Assembly (NCBI RefSeq): GCF_001921205.1
Contig: NZ_MSIE01000021.1
Location: 1 to 64,000, forward strand
Direction: 5' to 3'
Length of the DNA: 64,000 bases
Source: Actinophytocola xanthii
GTDB lineage: Bacteria > Actinomycetota > Actinomycetes > Mycobacteriales > Pseudonocardiaceae
Notes under the pieces: generated by a model
Told to the model about the DNA's origin: nothing
The model's input: the letters and a program-made list of their open reading frames with translations, nothing else
The model's database searches: none
Shown here: positions 58,137-64,000 of the stretch, one piece after another
Layout of the letters: each line of letters opens with the position of its first letter
Position numbering within the stretch: position 1 is the stretch's first letter
Position numbers and translations under genes: made by a program

Positions 58137-58953
58137 GACGGGCCCAGATCACCGCGGCGGTGCGGTCGTCGTCGTAGGAGCTGAGCGTGAACCGCAGCTG
58201 GTGCAGGTACGCGAAGGGCCCCGGTGGCCGGGACCACGACCGGGCGAGGCAACTACCCGCCTCGGTCCGCCGCAGCGGCACCCCGATCCTGTCCGAGGCG
58301 AGGACCAACGCCTCACCCGGTGCGAGCAGGCCGTCGATCTGCTCCGCCGGCTCGCTCGAGAAGGGCAGGCCGTCGGTCAGCGGGTCGAGGACCCCGGTGA
58401 CCGGAGCGCCGAACAACTGCCGGAACTCCCCGCCGGTGAGCTGGAAGGCGGGGCTGTCCCCCACCCGTGCCGCGCGGAACCGGTGCCCGCCCGCCACCGC
58501 TCTGGCGTTGACCACGGCCACGGCAACGGCCAGCGTGGTCGACCGGTGCCGTTGGTCGGGACCGGCGTCGCGCGCCACCCCGTCCGCGGCCCGGAGCGCC
58601 GCCGCCAGGTCCACCTGCTCCAGCGGGGCGCTCGGCAGTGCGGCGGCCAGGTGGCCCACGACGTGCCGTACGGCCAGCTGGGCGCCTCGGTGCGGTTCGG
58701 CGGCCGGACCGAGGCCGTCGGCCACGGCGGCCAGCACCAGCCGGTCCTGCACCGCGGTCACGGCCACCGCGTCCTGGCGTACCTCGCCCTCGCCCCGGTG
58801 GGCGGCTCCCCTGCTCGAGGCGGCCCGCACCTCCAGCGAGCCGACCCGGCCGGCCTCGAGCACCGTGTCCGGGACACCCGTCACCGGGCCAAGCCAGGGC
58901 GCGTGCGCGGCCTCCCGCGGCTGGAGCACGTCGCGGTCTCCCCACTCGTTCAT
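58126..58953 (-). CDS. PP2C-type phosphatase of a TerY-P triad (275 aa)
   Basis: A PPM-family phosphatase. Motifs seen are VRQDAVAV (first metal Asp), LAAVADGLGPAAEPH (VADGxG), AARVGDSPAFQL (VGDS) and LVLASDRIGVPL, where the usual SDG is SDR. The final metal Asp lies in SSYDDDRTAAVIW (DD pair). It is thus a probable active enzyme that reverses phosphorylation by the neighbouring kinase. It lies between the vWA and kinase genes, overlapping the latter by 11 bp. Confidence 0.85.
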   Translation of the reverse strand: MNEWGDRDVLQPREAAHAPWLGPVTGVPDTVLEAGRVGSLEVRAASSRGAAHRGEGEVRQDAVAVTAVQDRLVLAAVADGLGPAAEPHRGAQLAVRHVVGHLAAALPSAPLEQVDLAAALRAADGVARDAGPDQRHRSTTLAVAVAVVNARAVAGGHRFRAARVGDSPAFQLTGGEFRQLFGAPVTGVLDPLTDGLPFSSEPAEQIDGLLAPGEALVLASDRIGVPLRRTEAGSCLARSWSRPPGPFAYLHQLRFTLSSYDDDRTAAVIWARHGR

Positions 58954-58966
58954 CGACCCACCCCCC

Positions 58967-59632
58967 TCAGACCTGGTCGACCTGGAGCGCGGTGAACCCG
59001 CTGACGGTGCGCGGTATGCGCAGCACCAGGTCGCCGGCCTCGGTGACCTCGCCGGAGCTGACCACCGACGAGGTCAGGGCCCGCGCGAACTCGTGCAGGG
59101 CCAGGCCCGGGCCGAGCCCGCCCTGGCTCATGAAGGCGCGGACCGTGCCCACCCGGCGGATGGTCTCCTCGTCGGCGTCCCCGATGCCGAACGCGATGAT
59201 GTTGGGCCGGAGGTGCCAGGCCGGGTCCACCAGGCGGTCGTAGGCCGCCGGCCAGGTACCGGGATCGGTGGGCTGACCGTCGGAGAGGAAGAACACGGCC
59301 GGCCGGTAGACCCGGTGCCCCGCCGACTTCAACCGCCCGACGTCCCGCTCGATGGTCTCGCGCAGGACGGTGAAGGCCGCGCCGAAGCTGGTCGCCGGGC
59401 TCACCACGAGATCGGCGATCCCCACCACGTCGCTGAGCGCGCACAGGGGTTGCAGCACCTCGGCGTCACCGGAGAAGCCGATCAGGCAGAACCTGGTCTT
59501 GTCGGCCACCACCGGATCCGTACCGACCGCCCGGTGCAGTTCACGCAGGCCGTCGTTCAGCCCGTCGACGTGGTCGGCCATCGAGTAGGACTGGTCGCAC
59601 ACGACGTAGAACGGCAAAATCTGTTCGGGCAT
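58967..59632 (-). CDS. TerY-like von Willebrand A domain protein (221 aa)
   Basis: The MIDAS metal site is complete: DQSYS in FYVVCDQSYSMADHVDGL (DxSxS), the Thr in VVSPATSFGAAF, and the last Asp in AVFFLSDGQPTDPG. This is the TerY/TerF-type vWA domain. It starts at ATG 59632 after GGAGGAGG. It is the first gene of a vWA-PP2C-kinase unit (TerY-P triad) and is 68 bp from the divergent SARP-STAND gene. No TerD-like gene is nearby, so the triad's downstream partners are encoded elsewhere or differ from ter loci. Confidence 0.87.
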   Translation of the reverse strand: MPEQILPFYVVCDQSYSMADHVDGLNDGLRELHRAVGTDPVVADKTRFCLIGFSGDAEVLQPLCALSDVVGIADLVVSPATSFGAAFTVLRETIERDVGRLKSAGHRVYRPAVFFLSDGQPTDPGTWPAAYDRLVDPAWHLRPNIIAFGIGDADEETIRRVGTVRAFMSQGGLGPGLALHEFARALTSSVVSSGEVTEAGDLVLRIPRTVSGFTALQVDQV

Positions 59633-59700
59633 TTTTTCCTCCTCCCCCGCGGAGGATCGCGCGCTCTCCTGGACCAGCCCTGGATCAGAGGTTGACCGGC

Positions 59701-62634
59701 ATGGATTTTCGGCTCTTCGGCCCGTTCGAGCTGTGGCAGGACGGGACCCCGGTCGACCCCGGCGACCTGCAGCAGCGGTACGTCCTGGTGATCCTGCTGC
59801 GCAACGCCAACCGCGCGGTGTCGCGGGACTACCTTCAGGAGACCGTCTGGCTCGGCCAGGAACAGCCGCGTTCTGACCTGGTCACGAGCTATGTCGCGCG
59901 CCTGCGGAAGATCTTTCGCGACGCGGGGGCCGACGAGATCTCGATAGACAAAACCCCTACCGGCTATCTGTTGCGTATCGACGACGAGCTCATCGACACG
60001 GTTCGGTTCGACCGGCTGTGCACCCGGGCGCGAACCGCCCCGCCGGCTCAGGCCCGCCGGCTGCTCACCGAGGCGCTCGACCTGTGGCGCGGCCGGTTCC
60101 TGTCCGACCTCGACCTCGACCGCGCCGGGGGCGCCGCCGGTGCGCCCTCCGAGGAGGCCAGGGCGGACGCGCTGGTGGACCTGGCCGAGCTGGAGCTCGC
60201 CGCCGGAGACCACCGCCCGATCCGGGATCGGCTGCGGGCCGTGTGGGAGGAGGACCGCAGCCAGCAGCGGGTGGCCGCGGCCCTGATGCGGGCGCTGATC
60301 GCGGGCGGCGACCAGGTGCGGGCGGTGGCGGTCTACCACCAGACCCGGGACGCGCTCGAGGAGATCGGCATGGAGACCGCCCGCGAGCTGCGGGACATGG
60401 CCTGGCTGGCCCAGTACGGAGAGCGGCCGAGCTCGCTGCCGGCCCGGCCGGCGCGGTTCACCGGCCGCGATGCCGAGATCGCGAAGGTCGAGGACGTCGC
60501 CAGGACGGCGACCGACGACGGCGCCGCGGTGCTGTGGATCAGCGGGATGCCCGGCGTCGGCAAGACCGCGCTCGCCGTGCACGCCGCGCACCGCCTGGGC
60601 CAGGAGTTCCCCGACGGTCGGCTGTTCGTCGAGCTGAACGGCTTCACCCCGAACGTCGAGCCGACCGACCCGGCCGACGCGCTCGAGCGGCTGCTGGTCG
60701 ACCTCGGGGTGCCGCCGGAGGCCATTCCGGCCGGCACCCGCGCGCGCAGCGAGCTGTACCTGGGCAAGCTCGAGGACACGAGAACGCTCGTGGTGCTCGA
60801 CAACGCGGCCTCCGAGGAACAGATCGCACCGCTGCTGCCGGCCGTGCACGGCTGCCTCACCCTCGTCACCAGCCGCGACCTCGGCGCCGAACAGGCCACC
60901 GACCACCTCCACCTCGAGCCGCTGCCGGTCCCCGACGCCACGGAGCTGTTCCGCCGCCTCACCGACGCCGAGCGGGTCCGGGCCAGGGCCGACCTCGTGC
61001 GCGAGGTCGTGCTGCGCTGCGGCCGGGTGCCGTTGCTGATCCACGTCGTGGCCGCGCAGTTCCGCCGGCACACCAGGTGGCCGCTGGAGCACCTGGTGAC
61101 CCTGCTGGCGACGGCCGGCCCACTGGCCGGCTTCTCCGACACCGCGCAGCTCGCCTGCACGGTGTCCTACCGGCAGCTGCCCGTCGCCCAGCAGGCGCTG
61201 TTCCGGCTGTTCGCGCTGGTCCCCGGGCAGAGCCTGTCCGCGCCCGGTGCCGCGGCGCTCATGGACTGCCCGGTCGGCGAGGCCCGCGGCCTGCTCGCCG
61301 ACCTGCACCAGGCGAGCCTGCTCGAGGAGTCCGCGCCGGAGCGCTTCCACATGCTCGACCCGCTGCGGGGCTACGCGCTGACCCTGCCGGCCGACCGCGC
61401 CGGCGTGACCAGGCTGCTGGACTTCTACCTCGTCTCGGCCGCCGCCGCGGTAGCCGTGCTGTTCCCCTACGACGCCGACCGCCAGCCGCCGGTCGAGCGC
61501 GGCTGCCCGGCCGCCCCGCGCTTCGCCGAGCAGGGTGACGCCCGGGGGTGGCTCGACGAGGAGCGGGTGAACCTGGTGGCCGCGATCCGCTACGGGGCGG
61601 CCAACGGCCTACCGGAGCACACCTGGCGGCTCGCGGTGCTGCTGTGGCGGTACTTCTACGTCGCCGGGCACCTGCGGGACTGGGCCGAGACGCTACAGCT
61701 GGCCAACGGGGTGCTCGAGGGCGGCGACAACACCGAGGGGCAGGCGCACGTGCGCCTGCGGCTGTCCGGTGCGCGGTTGCGCGCCGGCGCCCTGACCCAG
61801 GCGCACGCCCTGGCCAGCGCCGCGCTGCCGCTGTGGGTGTCGCTGGGGGACGCGCGCGGGGAGGCGGACACCCGCGCCGCGATCGGCACCGCGGCCAAGG
61901 ACCTCGGCAACCACGAGGAGGCCCGCGAGCAGCTCGTCACGGCCCTCGCCGGCTACCGCGCCAAGGCCGACCGCCGAGGGCAGGCGGTCGTCCTGGACCA
62001 CCTGGCCCAGCTCGACGAGCTACGCGGTCGGCTGGTGGAGGCGGAGGCCAAGCACGTCGAGGCCCTGGACCTGCTGCGCGGGCTCGGCCACAGCCAGGGC
62101 GTCGCGCACTCGCTGGACAACCTGGGTGGGGTGCGCCAGCGGCTCGGCCGGCTGGCCGAGGCGCTCGCCGACCACACGGAGTCCAGGAACCTGGCCGAGG
62201 AGATCGGCGACCGGGCCTGCGAGGCCTACGCGCTGAACAACCTGGGCAACACCCACCGGCTGCTCGGCAACCTGGACGAGGCCGCCCGCTTCCAGCAGCT
62301 GGCCAGGAAGGTGGCCGACCTCGTGGTCGACCCGAACCTGCGGACCCAGCTGTACCTCGACCGCGGTGAGACCGCCCACCGGGCCGGCGACCCGCGCGCC
62401 GCCCTGCACGCCTTCCGGGCCGCGCTGGACCTGGCAGCGGGCACCGGCGACCGGGCCCAGCAGGCGCGGGCCAACGCCCGGCTCGGCGCGGTGCTGCACG
62501 GCACAGGCCAGCACAGCCAGGCCGGTGCTCACTGGCTCGAGGCCATCGCCGGCTACGACGAGCTCGGGTTGCCCGAGGCGTCCCAGGTGCGCAGCGAGCT
62601 CGACGGGCTGGCCTGCGCCTGCACGCCGGGCTGA
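59701..62634 (+). CDS. AfsR-type SARP-STAND regulator (977 aa)
   Basis: Residues about 1-95 are an OmpR-like winged helix (FRLFGPFELWQDGTPVDPGD, SDLVTSYVARLRKIFRDAGA). A BTAD domain follows (about 100-245, DTVRFDRLCTRARTAPPAQA), then NB-ARC (about 260-560, P-loop ISGMPGVGKTALAVHAAHRL) and C-terminal TPRs (about 650-970, SQGVAHSLDNLGGVRQRLGR, EAYALNNLGNTHRLLGNLDE). It is an AfsR-like activator. It diverges from the TerY-P triad. ATG 59701 follows AGAGG; TTG 59692 is an alternative. The last 82 bp overlap the convergent XRE gene. Kinase input is possible, since AfsR proteins can be phosphorylated, but unproven here. Confidence 0.92.
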   Translation: MDFRLFGPFELWQDGTPVDPGDLQQRYVLVILLRNANRAVSRDYLQETVWLGQEQPRSDLVTSYVARLRKIFRDAGADEISIDKTPTGYLLRIDDELIDTVRFDRLCTRARTAPPAQARRLLTEALDLWRGRFLSDLDLDRAGGAAGAPSEEARADALVDLAELELAAGDHRPIRDRLRAVWEEDRSQQRVAAALMRALIAGGDQVRAVAVYHQTRDALEEIGMETARELRDMAWLAQYGERPSSLPARPARFTGRDAEIAKVEDVARTATDDGAAVLWISGMPGVGKTALAVHAAHRLGQEFPDGRLFVELNGFTPNVEPTDPADALERLLVDLGVPPEAIPAGTRARSELYLGKLEDTRTLVVLDNAASEEQIAPLLPAVHGCLTLVTSRDLGAEQATDHLHLEPLPVPDATELFRRLTDAERVRARADLVREVVLRCGRVPLLIHVVAAQFRRHTRWPLEHLVTLLATAGPLAGFSDTAQLACTVSYRQLPVAQQALFRLFALVPGQSLSAPGAAALMDCPVGEARGLLADLHQASLLEESAPERFHMLDPLRGYALTLPADRAGVTRLLDFYLVSAAAAVAVLFPYDADRQPPVERGCPAAPRFAEQGDARGWLDEERVNLVAAIRYGAANGLPEHTWRLAVLLWRYFYVAGHLRDWAETLQLANGVLEGGDNTEGQAHVRLRLSGARLRAGALTQAHALASAALPLWVSLGDARGEADTRAAIGTAAKDLGNHEEAREQLVTALAGYRAKADRRGQAVVLDHLAQLDELRGRLVEAEAKHVEALDLLRGLGHSQGVAHSLDNLGGVRQRLGRLAEALADHTESRNLAEEIGDRACEAYALNNLGNTHRLLGNLDEAARFQQLARKVADLVVDPNLRTQLYLDRGETAHRAGDPRAALHAFRAALDLAAGTGDRAQQARANARLGAVLHGTGQHSQAGAHWLEAIAGYDELGLPEASQVRSELDGLACACTPG

Positions 62635-63917
62635 CCCCGCCAGCCGACGCCCTCCTGCAGGTGCAGCAGGGACATCAGGTCGGGGTGGATCTCCCGGACG
62701 GCGCTGTTGGTGTGCCAGCGACCGAGGGTGCGCACGAGCTGTCGCAGGTCCACCCGGACCGTCGCGGAGTCCACGTGCGCGGCGTCGACGAGCACGTCCC
62801 GGGCCACCGAGCAGGCCTGCTCCACGTCGCCGTGCTGGGCGTGGGCGAGGGCCCGGCGGGCGCCGAACCGAGCCCGGGCACGACGAGCCACCTCCGGGAT
62901 GCGCGGCACCTGTTCGTCCAGGACCGCGGCGGCCTCACCCGGCCGCCCCAGGTCGTAGAGCGACCAACCGCGGGCCAGCGGCACCTGGTCGGACACGCTC
63001 GCCGAGCCGAGTACGGGTGCCTCCGCGTCGGACGCGGTCGCCAGCAGCGACTCCGCCCGCTCGAGCGCGCGCTCGTAGGCCAGCGCGTCGCCGGCCAGCG
63101 CGTGGCCCTGCGCCTCGCACCGGGCGGCCTGGCCGAGGATCCGGGGGCCGGCGCCGGTGTCGGCCTGGGCCCGCCGGGCCAGCTCGATGGTGCCGAGCGC
63201 GTCCAGCCGGTACATCGCGACCTCGGCCCGGCGGACGAGCGCGAAGCTGGCCAGGTGCGGGTCGCTGCCGGTGAGCGCGTACTCGACGGCCCGGTCGGTC
63301 CAGGCGAGGGCGCCGGCGTCGTCGCCGGCCTCCTGGCTCATCCAGCCGATGTATTCGGCGACCCGGGACGCGAGCACCCACAGCTGTTGCCGGACCGGCT
63401 CGTCGCCGTGCCTGGTGAGGGTCTGAACGGTCTGCAGGTGCGCCAGGGCCTGGCCGAGCACGGGCACCGGGCTCGTCATCGTGCCGAGCACGCGGAGCTG
63501 GTCGAACCCCGCGCGCAGCGCGTCCACGGTGCGGCGGTCGGTGGCGGCGCGGGAACCGCGGACCAGGGCGTCGCCGAGGAGCTCGCCCGTACCGGCCTCG
63601 AGCAGGCGACGGGACAGCTGGCGGTAGTGCAGCGCGCCGGTGTCGGCGAACGCCACCACCAGGACCTCGTCGTCGGGGCCCGGTCCGGACGCGACGGGCG
63701 AGCCGGCCGCCGCGGGCGGCAGTGATCGGAACAGCACGCCGCCGGTGCCTAATGCCTGGTCACAGAGTTTCGCCAAGGTGGCATTGGGCGGTTTGAGGTC
63801 GTTCTCGACCTTGCTCAGATGGCCCTTGCTGTAGTTGATCCGGCGGGCCAACTCCCCCATCGACATCCCGGCCGAGGTGCGGAGTTTCTGCAACTGAGCG
63901 CCAAATGAATGGGCCAC
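62553..63917 (-). CDS. XRE-family regulator with C-terminal TPR-like domain (454 aa)
   Basis: The N-terminal Cro/CI HTH covers about 5-60 (LQKLRTSAGMSMGELARRIN, YSKGHLSKVENDLKPP). The remainder is helical repeats (VRRAEVAMYRLDALGTIELA, EQACSVARDVLVDAAHVDSA) ending in a Ser/Gly-rich tail. This architecture is common for actinomycete regulators that sense through the TPR part. The start is GTG 63917 behind GGGAGG. The C-terminal 82 bp overlap the convergent SARP gene. A short inverted repeat (63960-63981) lies upstream. Targets unknown. Confidence 0.85.
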   Translation of the reverse strand: MAHSFGAQLQKLRTSAGMSMGELARRINYSKGHLSKVENDLKPPNATLAKLCDQALGTGGVLFRSLPPAAAGSPVASGPGPDDEVLVVAFADTGALHYRQLSRRLLEAGTGELLGDALVRGSRAATDRRTVDALRAGFDQLRVLGTMTSPVPVLGQALAHLQTVQTLTRHGDEPVRQQLWVLASRVAEYIGWMSQEAGDDAGALAWTDRAVEYALTGSDPHLASFALVRRAEVAMYRLDALGTIELARRAQADTGAGPRILGQAARCEAQGHALAGDALAYERALERAESLLATASDAEAPVLGSASVSDQVPLARGWSLYDLGRPGEAAAVLDEQVPRIPEVARRARARFGARRALAHAQHGDVEQACSVARDVLVDAAHVDSATVRVDLRQLVRTLGRWHTNSAVREIHPDLMSLLHLQEGVGWRGQPGVQAQASPSSSLRTWDASGNPSSS

Positions 63918-63959
63918 CGAATCCTCCCAGCTGTTCTACGCCCCGCAGTACAGCATTTT

Positions 63960-63981
63960 GGATTGCGGATAGCAACAATCC
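63960..63981. promoter_or_regulatory. Inverted repeat upstream of the XRE-TPR gene
   Basis: GGATTG (63960-63965) and CAATCC (63976-63981) form a 6-bp inverted repeat with a 10-bp centre, 43 bp upstream of the GTG start. It may be an autoregulatory site. It is short and could be fortuitous. Confidence 0.3.
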
Positions 63982-64000
63982 GGGCCCACCCGCCTCTCGG

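Noticed and set aside
1-64000. CRISPR arrays
   Set aside because: No regularly spaced repeats of 24-37 bp with unique spacers were seen; the 9-bp and 28-bp repeats are not arrays.

Overview
The window is about 70 percent G+C, with dense, often overlapping genes, GTG/TTG starts, AGGAGG ribosome sites, many SARP/STAND, T7SS-type and XRE proteins, an ECF41 sigma factor and a PcaDC fusion. This points to a high-GC actinomycete, most likely a Pseudonocardiales member (Pseudonocardia/Amycolatopsis-like). The genus is inferred from gene content; no 16S rRNA or other marker is present.

Positions 1-6935 differ from the rest. They hold small orphan genes, long noncoding stretches with DnaA-box and iteron-like repeats, two diverged copies of a four-block noncoding module, a 28-bp direct repeat and a pentapeptide-repeat membrane protein. 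The stretch ends exactly at a 3' tRNA-Ser fragment (6881-6935). I read it as the right end of an integrated element (AICE/plasmid-like), whose integrase and intact tRNA lie left of the window. Chromosome follows: a TPR-like pair, a CbrC-family gene, a decayed hydrolase, an intact tRNA-Ser(CGA) with terminator, a HEPN-motif membrane protein, an MBL hydrolase, and an EamA exporter divergent from a MocR regulator.

Positions 14952-17061 are an insertion-sequence graveyard. An IS982-family element with 18-bp inverted repeats was interrupted by an IS5/IS427-type element (TAA duplication). Beside it lies an IS481/IS982 fusion fossil that supplies the stop codon of a SigJ-like sigma factor. Next come a cyclase-homology protein, a small T7SS substrate cluster, a CmtR-like metal sensor with a CDF transporter, a cyclase-NB-ARC-TPR STAND protein, an ArsR/MFS pair with a palindromic operator, a diguanylate cyclase, TadA with its partner, an M20 peptidase and prephenate dehydrogenase.

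Positions 32-47 kb hold a glycolipid-binding protein, a thioester-domain surface protein with a sortase signal, a GbsR/MarR-controlled ABC exporter, an MFS transporter, and a translationally coupled LmbE-pcaB-pcaDC run. Positions 47-56 kb form a sugar-utilisation locus: GH3 glucosidase, Gfo/Idh/MocA oxidoreductase and DUF6807 protein diverge from a Tat-lipoprotein ABC importer and its LacI regulator, with shared operator-like sequences. The last 8 kb carry a TerY-P triad (vWA, PP2C, kinase-like), a small membrane protein whose leader can fold two mutually exclusive hairpins, an AfsR-type SARP-STAND regulator and an XRE-TPR regulator.
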